Source: Thunnus maccoyii (Eukaryota; Chordata; Actinopteri; Scombriformes; Scombridae). From it: a stretch of 64,000 nucleotides of DNA. Under the pieces are notes generated by a model. The model ran no database searches. It was not told the origin of the DNA and saw only the letters and a program-made list of their open reading frames with translations. The translations under genes and the position numbers were made by a program. The stretch's first letter is position 1; each line of letters starts with the position of its first letter. Below are positions 12,053 through 25,971 of this stretch, piece by piece. The stretch is from the NCBI RefSeq assembly GCF_910596095.1, contig NC_056538.1:19702501-19766500 (forward strand), written 5' to 3'.

Positions 12053-12526
12053 GTATGTTTGATTTATCAAATTGCTAGTCTTCCAGATGTCTTTAAAGGT
12101 ATAGAGATGCCATATTTTTAAGGTTCTTTTTGAAAATGACCACAATGAGCAAAATATGAGATTCTTATCTACCCATATATATATTAGATGATCAGATTCA
12201 TGTAACTTTTCTTAGTACTAGCAAGCCGTGAAGGCTATTCATAGCGCTAGCGTCTCACAGGTGGAGGAGTAGATGGTAAAAGTTTAATGCTGTCTGTCAG
12301 GGGGACACATATACAACAAAGACCAACAAGCACCGAAAGTCAGAAAAGTATTTACTGATAGGAGTAAGACCATTTCCAAGACCATTTTATATTAATGATG
12401 TAAAAGCAACAAAGCTGGAACCTAGACTTGCACTCTATAGTCAAGTAACTTATCCAAATTCAAGATTTGTGTTTTAGATAAACACTTTTTTGTGGCAATT
12501 TATTTGGTCCTATCTGAAATATCTGA

Positions 12527-13176
12527 AATAACTTTTGGATGGATTGTCATGGATTTTCGCACAGAGATTGATCCCAGAGGATAAATCCTACTGACCTTGG
12601 TGATACACTGACTGTTCCTATAGTGCCATCAGCAGATCAAAGTTTTTATCTACAGTGTCCTGTAAAATATCAACATCTGCTGGATGGATTGGCACCAAAT
12701 TTTGTACATCATCAACAAATCCTAATGACTTTGATGACCCCCTGACTTTTCCTGTAGCACCATCATATGGTGGGTGGCCATTTGTGATTTTGACAAATGG
12801 ATGGATTGCCATAAAATTTGGTAGACATTCATGTTCCCCTCATGCTAAATTGTTTAACTTTGGTGGTCTCTTAACTTTTCATCATTTGGTCAAAATATCA
12901 AGTTGTCCAATACTTTGGTTTATGACCAAATATCCAGAAAACTAATGAAATTCCCATTAGTCTGAGCTAAACTTTGTGTTTATAATGCTAAATAGCAAAC
13001 ATTAGCATGCCAACACCTTAAACTAAGATAGAGTGAACATGGAAAACATTATACCTGCTAAAGATCAGCATACAGCATTGCCATTGTGAGCATGTTAGCA
13101 TGCTGACGCTACTGTTTACCTAAAAGCATTACTGTGCCTTAGTGCAGCCTCACAGACCCGCTAGCATGGCTTAGTT
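12527..13176 (+). repeat. 'ggatggattg / tgttagcatgctaac' interspersed repeat, copy 1
   Basis: Starts around 'cttttggatggattgtcatg' and ends around 'ctagcatggctta', with inner motifs 'aatggatggattgccat', 'gtccaatactttggtttatg' and 'gagcatgttagcatgctgac'. A second, shorter copy lies at 23586-23998 in the same orientation. Such sequences are abundant in percomorph genomes. It has no coding capacity, and its frames give false ORFs on both strands. Confidence 0.65.
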
Positions 13177-13927
13177 TTTTTGACATGGTTAATTATTACA
13201 TTAATAAAACATTAGATTAAGGCCTACTAATGGTTTAATAGACACTTGCCTTGGAAATCAACCCATTATATCTCTAAAACTTCTTCTTGCTTGAATAAAA
13301 TAAGTCTCTCTTTTGTCAGATCTCTGATCAAGTGATCCAGATTAACATATCATCGACCCCAGTGTTGACAGGTACTGAAATAAAGTGTACAAGCGTGGTC
13401 AGCTTCATCAAGTTGAGTATGACCTGCATCTCAGTGTCAAAGGACATGGACAAGCTTTTATCAAGAGTTACCTGGATGTCTTTGACAGAAAAGACTGATA
13501 AAAAGATGAAGACGGTATACATTCATGCATATAGTTTACCCATATAGCTTTACCCAAGTGCATATATTCAGATTTTACAGTAGGCTATATTATTCATAGG
13601 CTTGATATGGTTTGATGTGTTCCTTAGTGCTAAATTACAGTGCTGTTTGTTTTATGGCACGACTCTCCTTGCAACATTGAAACAGTTTCCATCAGTCAGT
13701 TGACATATAAGAGCTAGTGCAACCATCCCCCCCCCCAAAGTAAGTTCATAGAGAAACTGTGGAACATTTCCATTGTAACAGATGCTTCTTTTCAAAGTCT
13801 TCGTGCCTTATGTCAGTGAGTGAAGGTCAGGAGTTCTTTATGTGAATCACAATTACAACTTTGCTCCAATGTTTTATCAGACATAGAAATGTCCCAGCCT
13901 CCAGTCCATCAGAGTTTTTCTGGTAGG

Positions 13928-14215
13928 TCACTGGGGTAAACTGGAGTACGTGTTGGTCTGTGGAACTGTCACATCTGGGGGGTTGCTCTGTATCTGACTG
14001 TCAAGGGGTAAAGACAGAGCGCAGTGTGCTGTATTCTTCACAGCTCCTTTGCTGAAGCGGCAGCTCAGCAGAGTGCAAAGGTGGCGAAACACAGACTTGC
14101 GGCAGATGATGAAGACCCAAGGATCCACGATGGGGTTGAGGGCGTAGAAGCGGAAGGCTGTCAAGTTTTCATTGTCGCCACAAAATGGGTGAATGGCATT
14201 AATAAAACCTGCAAT
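13928..14215 (-). CDS. ptgir: Prostacyclin-type prostanoid receptor, exon 2 (TM7 and tail)
   Basis: Second coding exon of the receptor whose first coding exon is at 35423-36256. It encodes residues 279-373: the third extracellular loop, TM7 and the C-terminal tail. The acceptor CTTCAG lies just 5' and joins in phase 0 after SLPLT. FRFYALNPIVDPWVFI (299-314) carries the TM7 arginine (Arg300) used by prostanoid receptors to bind the prostanoid carboxylate, and DPW in place of NPxxY. The match to human PTGIR (AFRFYAFNPILDPWVF) is closer than to PTGDR or PTGER2. The tail ends SSLPQ and has no CaaX box, unlike human PTGIR, which ends CSLC and is isoprenylated. Confidence 0.9.
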   Translation of the reverse strand: MAGFINAIHPFCGDNENLTAFRFYALNPIVDPWVFIICRKSVFRHLCTLLSCRFSKGAVKNTAHCALSLPLDSQIQSNPPDVTVPQTNTYSSLPQ

Positions 14216-16121
14216 CTGAAGAGAGAGAGAGAGTTGGAGTTAGACACTGTTTGTGCTGTTTTTTGCTTACAGATTATAAAATATGAAATAAAGAGGGAAA
14301 TAAGAAGTCCTGCCTTCAACAAGACTGCTGAAATTATGGTCTTAAGCCTACAGCCCCTTTCACACATACAGTCTATCCCTGAAAATGTTCCTGATTAGTG
14401 TCATCATAGAGCAAGCAACAGCTTGGAAAGCTCATTATCTCCCACTTACAGCTGGCTGTAGGCCAGAGCTAACAGACAAAAGTTATGTGGACTCACAATA
14501 ATGCTGAAACATTACAATACTGAAAACCTTTTGATATGATTAATGATCTCCAAATATCAGACATTTACTAGTTATAGCTTGTCAGATTTTTGTATTTGCA
14601 GCTTTCCATAATATTACAGAATGAATTGATGACATTTGAGTTTGAACTGTTGGTCAGACAAAATGAGCGGTTTGAAAACATCAGATTGGGCTCTGGCGAA
14701 TGGCGATTTGTCATTATTTAACATATGATCACTAATATTCACAGGTTACTCGTTTCAGTAACCCATCATCCCACAAGATTAAAGATTTTGTCTGCTGGAA
14801 GGAGCCAAATCAAACTTGATTCAAGCCTCTTTAACAGCTAAACAAGATGAGAACACATGACTGTGTATTTAGTATCAGTGTCAGTTGAGACTGTGGTTCA
14901 TCTTGTTATGCTAGGCTTTACCAAATGTTAACATCCGTCTCTTTATATCATATAAAATCACCATTGGTGTGAGTGCACCTTTAACTTTCAGAAGTACAAA
15001 GTGTCCTAAATACAGATACAGACAATGTTATCTAACAAAGCCGCAACCTTTTCCTGCGTTGACCTTTGAGGTATGACAGACTGCAGACAGCAGCAGCTGG
15101 CTGCTTATTCATCCTAGGCAGAGACAGAGGCAGCAGCTGGCCCAGGAAGCTTCTTTGTCACCTTGCTCCTCGTCTCTATCAACAATTCTCCATTTCCTCC
15201 ATGAAATATCCAACAAACAGTGGCCTAATTAATGGCTTGTGCCGATTCATTGATGTAAATGTTTCTCTGTTGCTAGGGCCTGGACTGAAAACAAATAAGC
15301 AAGAGACAGAGAGGGGCTGGAGGGGAGCAAGTCCAGAGCCAGACCAAGACAGACTACTAGAGGGACCAGACAGTATGTGCTCTCCATACTCATTAGATGT
15401 CTAAACTCACACAGTTGTGGTTACTCATATCGATCAACCGTTACACCCATGAGAAAGATATAGGGAGAGGAAGCGGCTGACTGTGTGCAAACTCAAAACA
15501 ACAGCAATTATCTTGTTATACTTCCAAGTAGATGCTGAGCTCACAGGCACAATGATTTCAAAACTCAGAACAGCTTTGTCATCTCAGATGTGTCAGATGC
15601 GGTCGCAGTCTAAAGTCGAACAAAATAACGTCCAGATGTTCTTGAGTTTTTAGGAAGTAATCATTTTATTAGAGGTTGTGTGAAAATTCTTCAATTGCGC
15701 AATGGATGTTTTCAGAATTACTGTTGGGTTGTCACTGATTTAACAACAGTAAGCAAGGAGAGTAAAGCTTAAAGGGGAACCTAGTTTACACATCAAAGTC
15801 TGGGAGAACTACTTCATATGTGGAAAAACTTGCATAAAAAGCCTTTTGTGGCTCCAGAAGGAAGCTCCGCAAAGTCTGATAAATTGCTTTAAATGATGTC
15901 ACTTGAGGATAAAGACTACAGGTTTGGAAATGAAAAAAATCTGAAGATGCGGTGTTAGAAAGACATGAAGCTAATAGACTTCCTCCTCATCTCTGCAGCT
16001 AGCATAACACATCTGAATCTCCAACCCAGCTGTCAGTGGTTCAGTTGCATTGTGGGTAATATAGGTGCCAGGTTCTGACAAGAATGAATGAAATAAAAAA
16101 GAAAATATCTCCGGTTCTGAA

Positions 16122-16122
16122 A

Positions 16123-16161
<39 letters not shown>
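16122..16161. repeat. (CT)n(CA)n microsatellite
   Basis: A CT run passing directly into a CA run within the ptgir intron. Confidence 0.9.
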
Positions 16162-17559
16162 AGTCAAAACTGACATGAACACACATTGACAAGGTGTGAT
16201 GTCAGTTTCCTTTAACAGGATAACATGTTTCCTCTTTAAAACCGCTGCAAAGATTTCGCAATTGGAGTCAGTTTTTCTCCATCATTTACTGAATTCATCT
16301 GCAGAATCGTTGGCATTAAACTGAACATATCTTGTAAGTTACAGTAATGGATGTCTTCAGGATTGGGTTGCACCAGCCACTCATACTGTAAATTCATTTC
16401 TAAGTTTGTGAGTGAAGTCCTTCCTAAGCTCTTCTTGTTAACTGCTAGCTAATTTCAAACTAGTGATTTATGAGGATGCTAGTAAAGACCAAATCAATTA
16501 CTAACCTAGCTGTGTTTTTAGTTCAAATTATCTCAGTTTTAATCTAGTAATGCATGTAAATCTCCATTTAGTAAACACTTAATTATAACTATGCTAAACT
16601 TACAGATCTGTTTGTTTGAGTTTTTATCACACTATGAGTACACAATACAGTGGATCAAATGCAGTTTTAAAAGCTTTGAAAATAACAGTGAAAGATGTCC
16701 TTTTTGATTTCAACATCTTTCACTACAAGAGTCATGACACCATTAACTGCGTTGGCTCATCACCAAGAAACAGGCTGGCAACAACTTGTTATTTGAATTA
16801 ATACTTGAAGTAAAAATGAATCTAACTGGCATGAAACACACTAACGAATACAAATGTCTCTTGTACTTCACGCACAGTAATGGTACACTTTATTTATCAT
16901 CCACTGTTGCCAGAAACATTTCAAACAGACATGCATCCTCATACACCCTGTCATCGTACTCGCCCTTGTTGACTCATTCACTCTCACTGTCACCCTTGCT
17001 TCTGTTCCTGCATGCCAACCTGCCTCTTATGGTCGTCTAGGCAGACCTTAAGCCCTGCAGAGAGGGACACAAATCACCAGCTGTCTGCTCCAAGCACTGC
17101 AGGCTGTGGAGCCAAAACTGATGAGATGTCAGACTCTCCTTAAACAGGAGCATATTAATGTATCAGCCTGTGGTTAAAGAACTAGGCCAGAAACAATGAT
17201 TATTTAGAAGAGAACAGAGAAGATACAGGGAAGCTTTGAAAGGACATACCTCAGGTACATATACACTCAAAAGCATATATGTTATATATGTTCGTACGTG
17301 TTCTGTATAAACAGATGCATGCATGCATAGACAGCTGCGTTGTGCAAACACATACACATCCATCCATCAACATTTGCAGCTCTGCAAACTTTGGACTCAA
17401 ATCTAAAGCTACAACTGTATGTCCAAGAGAAATGGATCTCTGTTTTAGTTATGAAGATATTTTGCTTTTCATGAGGACTTGACTCATCACTCATTGGTGT
17501 TCATCCATCCAGGCTTTTTCAGTCGTAAATGAGCAAAAGAATCAAACAGAAATAAGTTT

Positions 17560-17817
17560 AGGGCTGCAAATAACAATTACTTTCATTGTTGATTAATCAG
17601 CGTAATTCTTTTTCTATTAATCGATTAATTTCTTTCAGAAAAATGCCTGTTTTCTTAGACTAATACTCCAAATCCTGAAGATATTTACGTGATTATAACA
17701 GAAGAGAAAGAAAAGCAGCAAACTCTCACAACTGAAAAGCTGGAACCAGGAAATGCTTGGCTGATTATTTTCTGTCAATCGAATAAATGATAAATCAACT
17801 AATAGTTTCAGCTCTGA
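17560..17817. repeat. 'ggctgcaaataac' interspersed repeat
   Basis: Begins 'agggctgcaaataacaatta', has 'gttgattaatcagcg' and ends in 'ctaatagtttcagctctga', a near-inverted version of its start. Same family as the copies near 1790, 3137 and 32369. Confidence 0.6.
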
Positions 17818-18724
17818 ATCATTTTTCTTGGTACTACCCTGAGAATCTTCATGTACCTGGATCCAGTTTGTCTGATGTTCAGAGGTTTGTTCAAGCAGGC
17901 ACATCAGATGCTATTCGGGGGCTGATGATTGCCATGACTTACAGGAAACAGACCACGTAATCAATGTCTACACTCTACAACCTATTATTTTACATCTTGG
18001 GTCCTGGAGGACTCTTCCTAACTCTCTCTCTTCCTGATCCTGTTTCACTGCAGGATCATTACGCAGGGATAAGAGGAGGCAGCGTGGAGATTACAGGCCT
18101 TTCAGAGAGGAGTGTTTACAGCAGAGAGAGAAAGAGAAATGCTGCAGTGCTGTATGAGTCTTTAAAGGACTAGTTAAACATTTTGGAAAAATGCTTATTT
18201 GATATTTTTTGAAGGATTTCATGTCTGTGCGTTAAGTATGGAGCTGCAATTTTAGCGGGGTTACATATCAGTATCAGAGTTATTTCATGTTAAACAATAG
18301 TTTATTCATCCACTCAGAACTGCTGTACTTTATCTATGTGTCCCACCTATTTTTTTGCCTGTTCAATTACTTAACATCTTAACATCCAGTTGCTATTGTT
18401 GGCTATAGTAAACACAAGTAAAAAGTCATGGCCTGGTGTAAAGTGATCACAAGCAGCAAAAGTTAACCCTCACACCAAAGCACATTTCCACTCTGGTGTA
18501 GACAGGAAGTTAAAAGACAAAATTACATTACAGCATTTAATTGTTGCTAAAACACATAAGGTTAATAGTGCAGGTTTCCAGATTAGCATAAATTTTTGTT
18601 CTGGTCTGCACAGGCATGATGGTACCAAACTTGGCAACCTCACAGTGACAACAAGACCGTGGGATGCTGCACTGCACCCAGCTGTTGACAAAAAATGTTT
18701 TACCCGTACATTTTTATTTATGTA

Positions 18725-18758
18725 CAAGTTGTATCTTGCACAAACAAGATACAACTTG
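18725..18758. repeat. perfect 14-bp-arm hairpin
   Basis: CAAGTTGTATCTTG, a six-base loop (cacaaa), then CAAGATACAACTTG. It lies in the ptgir intron with no transposon ends visible around it. The arms are too short for an ordinary pre-miRNA. Confidence 0.85.
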
Positions 18759-21700
18759 ATAGTAAGTGAGATTTAGAGGTGTAGGCTGGTATATTTTTCA
18801 CTTTAGACAGAGCTAGTTGTTTGACCTGCTTCCAGTCCATATGCTAAGCCAGGTTTAACAGCTTAGCATCCTCTCTCATGCTCATGCACGGGTCACGAAT
18901 ATGATGTTTCTTTTGATTTGTTAAACGTGTCAGAATTAAAATCAGAGGAAAGGATCTCCTGTTGCAAGTCGCTTGTATGTTGCAAATTTGGTGAAACAGG
19001 CTCCAGGCTTTGTATTTAAAACATAACAAAATTGTATTTGGCATAACGTTTAACTTTTCCTTTAAAATGTTGTTTAAGTTCACACCTCTGCAATGTTTAG
19101 CTCAGTCTTTCCGATGTGCTTATGCGCTAGCTTTAAAATCATGAGTCACTTTACTTTATTTTCTGTTGCTCAGCCCGAAAGTACGGCTCAGAATAAGTAC
19201 AACACAATTTGAAAAATCTATACACGTACTTAATGTCTTTCTAGTGTTTTGTTCCTGTTTGACACTATGATGTGGAGCTGTCCAATAAAGTGCATTGATC
19301 CAGGATTCACAAGAACAGCAGAGGTGATTGGATTTCCACCCACTGTCTTCATTCCTAACAAATGACTACAGGTAGACTTTTCTTCAATATCAGGCTTTTT
19401 CTGCGTCAAACCTTTTCTCCCTCGAGCTTCTGCAATTACAGCAAACCAGAGTCAAAGAATCAAATATATATGTTTGTCCCCGGGCTATTTGACTACACTA
19501 ACCTCTGACCCGCATTCAGATACTGAAGGAGCTGATGATAAGCGGGTGCTGAGTCATACAGTGCAGAAATGCAATGTAAAGGTTAGTAGCATGTTTCTAC
19601 ACTGAAGGGGAATTTCACTGCTCCACAGTCTATGGTTTGGAAATGCGTGGGGAGGTGTTTTGTGTTGCCTGAGAGACAGAAATAGATTCAGAGAGGAAGA
19701 ACAAGTGGGTGTGCACTGCATTTACATGATTCTTGTTCTTTTTTTTTAAGACTTTTCTTAATGCCAGATGACTAATCTCTAGCTTCCTGAATTTATGTAC
19801 TTCATAAATGTAAATGTGTTATGTTCCAGGGGACATTATCATAAGAGAGTCAGTCTACGGTGTCTTCAGACGAGTTTCATTTGGGGAATACACTGTCTAA
19901 AAATGTCCATTAGTGAGTTTCCTCTTTAAGAAGTGCCTGAGGCTGCAGCGAGTTACGGAGCCATTAGACCTTTTACCAGCATTTTGCAAAATGGACTTCA
20001 GTGAGAAAACTATTCCAGACAACAGTCCGCACTATGACACTTGATCCAGTCAATTATCTGGGTAGAAAAGTGACCCAAACGCAACATAACAAAACGTTCT
20101 ACATGCAAGCACACCTACTCCTTCTGCTACAAATCCTGCATGTTGAGTCAAATCAGTTTTGTATATGTGGGTGGTTTATATAAGGGATGGTTATAATCTG
20201 TGCAACATATGACACTCTTCCTTTGACTTGGACACAAAACAAATAAAGATATATTCTTCTATATGTCTTGGTTCTGTAATTATTATCTTCTTTTTTTGTC
20301 ACAGCCACTTTTTCTCCTGAGTAATCTAACAGAAGAATTTAGGGAAAACTAAAATAGTCTCTGATGAGTAAACTGTCATACATGAGTGACCTGAAAAGCC
20401 CTGAGGAGCTGCTGTCTGCTTGATGACTGAAAAAAGAAACTGCTGATGAGAAAACACAAAAACAAACACTCACACCAGCAACAACAAAGAGGAAGCTACT
20501 GTAAAATGATGACCCCAGTTTTTAACTTGGGAAAAGTGAAGTATGACATAGGCTGATATGTGTCAATTTTTGAGAACAAGTTGACACCGGCAATGTTGCA
20601 GAACCTTTTAGCTGTTGCAACAGACAGAGACATGCGTTCACTGCAGTTCCTCCTCCACAGAGATAAAGTTCAAAGGGACCTGCGACTCTACTGTAACGCC
20701 CTCATGTTTCCGATGGCTGGTGGTGATTCCTTACAAGTGAAATCAGTGATGAATTATCTTATAAAAGATGTTAGTGCCAGCTGAAATGCCTTTTTTAATG
20801 CTCATATCACATCACTGAAAAAAAATGTAAGTCATAATACAGCTTGAATTAAAGTGATTATTATTATATTTATCATACATTTCACTATTAGCGCCACTTG
20901 AGATCAATTTTCTTAATTTCAAGGTGGCTGCGACACACATCCTTTCACAGAGTGCCACCTGGGCGGCAACCTCCTTTACTTTCCTAATTCCAAAACATAT
21001 GTACACTTCATCATTTCATTTGCCAACAGTGGGAAGAACTAAGCAATATAAATTATACTGCTTATTTTCATTGGAAATTAACAGCATCCACTTAAAATAA
21101 TTCTGCTGTTTTTAAAACCTGGGTCTTATTTTTGTAGTTTTATCCATCATTCCTATCGGTTATGACAACAATTTCATTCTAGAGTTATGTGGACGTGATA
21201 ACATCTGTGATAACTTTGTTATTTGTGTAAGCTATACAAGGTTAGATGACCAGACGAGCTGCAAATAAATTCCTGGTTTAACTCTATATTCCTCCAAGTC
21301 ACTTAATGTACCCAAAATGTCCATTACAACTGTCCACTGAACAGTAAAACACTGTACAACATGAAGCAGACAGTAGCTCTGCAAAATCTAATTGACATAT
21401 AAAGTTTGTTTTCGGTTCCAGATAGATAGTCTAGTTATGTGGCTGAACTGAGGATTCAACCACCTTAGACGACTTGTCTGATCATCTGTGTGAATGATTG
21501 CTTGATTGATTGATTGACTGCAGCTTGTCCTTCTGGGCTCTGGTCCAATGTCACCATGGCCAGATCTCAGCAAAAATGCTGATGACTTAACTGTTGTCAC
21601 AACTGATGGTAATGGTGGCCAAAACCATGGCCATTGTAAAATATGAGCCAAGTTGTTGAAAAATCAGCTGTTTGCTCTACTTTACTTACTGTTTACTTTT

Positions 21701-23370
21701 TGTATCTACATATCAATTTAAATTTTGATTTATGGGGTAGTTTTCCCCATTTTTATATGTTTATTCCTGCTTACACCATCCTTTTTGTACCTATTGTACT
21801 TGGTCTGTTTATTCTTGTGCTGCTTAACACCTGATTTTAATTAAGTCTTATTTTAATTTGCCAGGAAGTGACAGTTTCCACCCCAGTGCCTGGATGTGTA
21901 TCTTGCATATTTAACACTAAAATTCATAACAACGATTGCTTAAATATGTTAAGATATATATATATATATTATTATAAATATGCAATTTCATGTTATCTTA
22001 ATGATGGAGTGTCGGTAGACATTACAGCTGACACATTTACTGTGGTTGAACTTGTTAAATATGCAACACTGCCAGTCAAGTCGGTTCAAGTAACACCTCT
22101 CATCTTTATATTGCATAATCTACACCACCCAAAGCTGAGCGTGCAATTTCATCACTTTAGCAGATGATAAATTATCAAGGAGGACAATATCGGTTGAGGA
22201 CATTTTGTTTTGGTTATTTATCTGTTTGCACATAATACAGATTTGATATCACAAATACAACACTGCTCTCTTTCACCTTACCTCAGCATCATAAAGTGCA
22301 TCAACATGTGGAAAGTTACTGGTTTCATCTTTAATCTGAGGGTAACTGCTTTCCTGTTTCAAAATATCAGTTTAAAATTGAGCTGTTCACAATTAAGATA
22401 GGAATTTATTCATAAATTAACTTTTTTTTAATACTCTCTGGAAATACACATAAATAACCATTTAAAAACAACTTGATATTGATATTTTATTCACAATAAA
22501 TCAGTACAAATCTGCCATTAATGTCTTGCTGCTTTTCATTTTCAGATTCTACATACATCATTTCTGGCGTCAGAGCAAAGGTAACTGAATACATACTGGA
22601 ACAGGACATAACAATCAGCAGTAGATTAGACACAGAAAAGAATTACAAGTCATGACACACACCGCCAGCCTGCAGTTTTATGACTCTCCAAGACTGACTG
22701 ACAACGAACAGAGCAAAATCAATCTGTCATTTCAACATGTGGTTTGTACCTCTTTTTGGGTGACTCACAAAACGAATATAACATGATGTTCTTCATAAAT
22801 TAAAAATAACATGAACATGAAAGCAATGTCACAACATTTGTTTGGGTTAAACACAGAACATTTTGTCCCCAACAATCCGACTGACTTTGGTGTGTGTTTG
22901 CTGTTGTGCCGTTTTTGTACTTTTTTGTAACCCACCTGATGCACATGGAGTAGATTTGACTGTCACTCCATGGGTTAAATACACAACTACAGTAACAAAA
23001 ACCATTTCACTCTGTATTCACTGTGCAGGTTTGCATAATTCAGACTGTAATCAACAAATCCATTTCCTCTTAATGCTGATAATGTGAATTAAGGACAACG
23101 ATAATGACAAGTGTGTGTAAGTGAACGCTAAGTACACATGTAGCTGTGCTTGCATATTTATTTTACTCTGTAATTATCCTGGGAAAGTTGTCTAGTTGAA
23201 AGTTGTTAATTTTTTTCTGAAGGATCTCTCAGTCAGGACAGTTGATATTCAGTGTTCCTCTCTGTCATCATCCAGCTATGAGTTTTTCCCACTGGGCTTG
23301 GGCCGATAATCTGTGCGCCAGGCCCGTCTGCTGGGTGGGTGTCAACTGGCAGATCAGAAGCAAAGGCAAA

Positions 23371-23372
<2 letters not shown>

Positions 23373-23443
<71 letters not shown>
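23373..23443. repeat. (AT)n(GT)n microsatellite
   Basis: About 38 bases of TA followed by about 33 bases of GT. Confidence 0.95.
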
Positions 23444-23446
<3 letters not shown>

Positions 23447-23585
23447 ACATATAAATTACACATTATGTATACTTTTATATACTTGTTTACAGTACTTGTT
23501 TACAGTATATGCAAGATTTTAAGTAAATTGTGCACCAAATAGCACAAGAAAGAAAGTAAATGCTTCTGAAACAATTAACATTCAG

Positions 23586-23998
23586 ACTGAATTATCTTAA
23601 CAACTATTCGATGGATTTCCATGAAATTTCCTACAAACAGTTGTGGTCCCCAGAGGATGAATCATACTGACTCTGTTGACCCCCTCACTTTTTCTCTAGC
23701 TCGATCATGAGTTTGACATTTGTGGTTTAAAGTGAAATGTCTTAAGAACTTAGATGGATTGCCTTGAAATCTGGTACATTCATGTTCTCCTACCTTAAAT
23801 TGTCCAATATTTTGTTTAATACTTTCTAAATTAATTAGATTCCCATCAACCTCAGCTGTAATCTGTGTTTGGTGCTAGCAAATGTTAGCATGCTAACACA
23901 CTCAGCTATTAATACTGAACAACCAAATATTACCTGCTTCAGCATGTTAGAATTATCATTCTGAGCATGTTAGCATGCTGATGATAGCGTGGCTGTAC
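23586..23998 (+). repeat. 'ggatggattg / tgttagcatgctaac' repeat, copy 2
   Basis: Parallels the copy at 12527-13176: 'cgatggatttccatgaaatt', 'gtccaatattttgttta', 'aatgttagcatgctaacaca', ending near 'gtggctgtacactcttaaac'. Confidence 0.65.
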
Positions 23999-25479
23999 AC
24001 TCTTAAACTTGATACTTGATCTTACTTAGCAAAAATAACTTCCTGATAAAAAGGTCAGTATAAACAAAATTAAACAAATTTTATATATCTTTGAGATGGC
24101 ATATTGAACAAATTTGACCCTCTTTTTCCAGACTGACAAACAGTCCAGTTTCAACACTGAGTAGTGAAATACAAGATCTCAACTGTGCAAATAAAGTTCT
24201 ATTGATCTTTTCACTATTTAAAAAATACCCACTAAACCGTGGCAATACACTTCTTTTAATCAAGATTGATTGATTTGTTTTCCCCAAACAAATATCCTTC
24301 TAATCAGCCTGTGAATTCTTTCATATCAAGCAGCCATTTCCACAAATGAACAACACATATCAAATATTGACTTAAAATATCTGATCTGGGGACTGACCAT
24401 TTGTCATTATCATTATACAGAGCAAGTTAAGCTGTTGTTCCATATATGACATAACAATGTTATTGAGGTTGTTTTTTGGACAGTGAGGGACTCTCTGGAG
24501 CAGAGGACATTTGTGGGTAACTTATTCCCACCACATATTTTCAGGTTCTGCACACTAGTAAACATTAGCTAGGGTTCACTGGGCCTTAAAGTCCCAAAGC
24601 ACAGAATCTGCCCCAAATGCCTGGATGCAATTATCTTGTTAAATTATTCAGTCCCTGTTGTCTGCGTACTCTGACTCTCTTTGAAGAGAGCACTTGTATC
24701 ATATGCAGCGGAGAAAAAACATCTAGGAAGGATTACAAAGAGGATTTGAATTGAAAAACAGAGTGCTTTCTGTTGTTTTCACATGCAGCTAAAATCAGTT
24801 AAAAGAGTGATTCATGCTATGTTGTCAAACTTCATCAGTCAAATCAGTTTTTGATAAATTTGTTTTCTAGTTCTGATAGATGAGTGTATACCCAGCCAGT
24901 CCACAGCATGGTCCAAAGTGTTTTTTAAGGAAAATACCATGAATCATAGCTTTTCTGGTGCCAGCTGAAGTCAACTTCATGGAACAGGAAAGGGAATATT
25001 TATGACTAGAATGAACGCCCTTGATAATACCCATTCTTCCTTTGCTCAGTGATCCCATTACAACAAAAATTATTTAATTTTGTGCATGAGAGCATGAGAG
25101 CATGAGAGTGAATTCTCATTTTATGACTTTTTTCTTCTTTTGATAAAAGATTAACTGAAACACACGTCTATCTCAGGTAATCTTAATCAAACAAATTCTT
25201 AGCTGCAGTGAGTGTTTGGTCATATTACTGAATTGGATGTCAGCTGTCTCTCTTTCACACGTCCCCCCAGCACAACAACAGATGATAACCACATTGTGCT
25301 TCCCTTATGGTTTGTTTGATGTGAGGGTGTTGTATTTCACTGCTGCGGCTCAGCCAAGTTTTATTGGATCATATATCTCCTGATATTATTGGCAAGGTGG
25401 AGTATGAAACAAAAATCCTATTGTTCTTTCTGTACCTACGGATGCAATTATTAAGTTTACCCACTCACTCATGAATTCA

Positions 25480-25971
25480 TAAATCAAAATCAATAAACCT
25501 GCATGCATGTCTTATTGTGGTATTTTACATACTGTGCATGCTTTTTGTATCTGTGCTTCTGCTTTGCATGTTCTAGTTAGTGTCTAACAATGCAGCTCAA
25601 TGTGGTCTTATTCAATCTACTCTTCTATTAACATTAATATCTTCATGTATTTATTGTCTTGCATATCTTGTATCATGACTCTGTGTTGCATGTTTTAAGG
25701 ATGTCCTGAATGATGTTTTTTATTGATATTATATATGTTCTTCTTTCTTCATTTTATTAATTGTTCCACATGCTTATAAATGACCTCAGTAACTTTGTAA
25801 TTTCAATCTCATTTTAATATTCAGTTTTTAGGGTGACTCTGTGACATCTGTCCAGGGACTACAGATGAAAAATAGCCTCTTGGCTAAATCTGGCGTATTT
25901 ACAGCAATGTTTATTAATGTGCACTGTCCCTGTTAAATAAACAAACAAATAAAATAAATAAATAAAAATAT
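25480..25971 (+). mobile_element. LINE 3' end (L2/Rex-like), + strand
   Basis: Ends in 'gtgcactgtccctgttaaat' followed by an A-rich AAATAAATAA tail, preceded by 'ggactacagatgaaaaatag' and 'ggctaaatctggcgtattta'. This is the typical 3' UTR of non-LTR retrotransposons abundant in fish. A sister 3' end on the other strand lies at 41362-42122. No reverse-transcriptase coding sequence remains in this copy. Confidence 0.65.

Larger units (their letters stand above)
9522..13927. other. intergenic between convergent slc3a2-like and ptgir
   Basis: The two genes converge here. It includes an (AAC)n tract, a snapback hairpin element and a long repeat copy (annotated separately), and whatever 3' UTR ptgir has to the right. 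A ptgir poly(A) signal could not be fixed. No further coding sequence is supported. Confidence 0.6.

Noticed and set aside
12618..12945. Overlapping ORFs of 64 and 96 aa
   Set aside because: They lie in an abundant non-coding interspersed repeat that is also present at 23586-23998.
20560..20784. 74-aa plus-strand frame in the ptgir intron
   Set aside because: Looks protein-like in composition but matches no family I know and lacks splice context; not supported as a gene.
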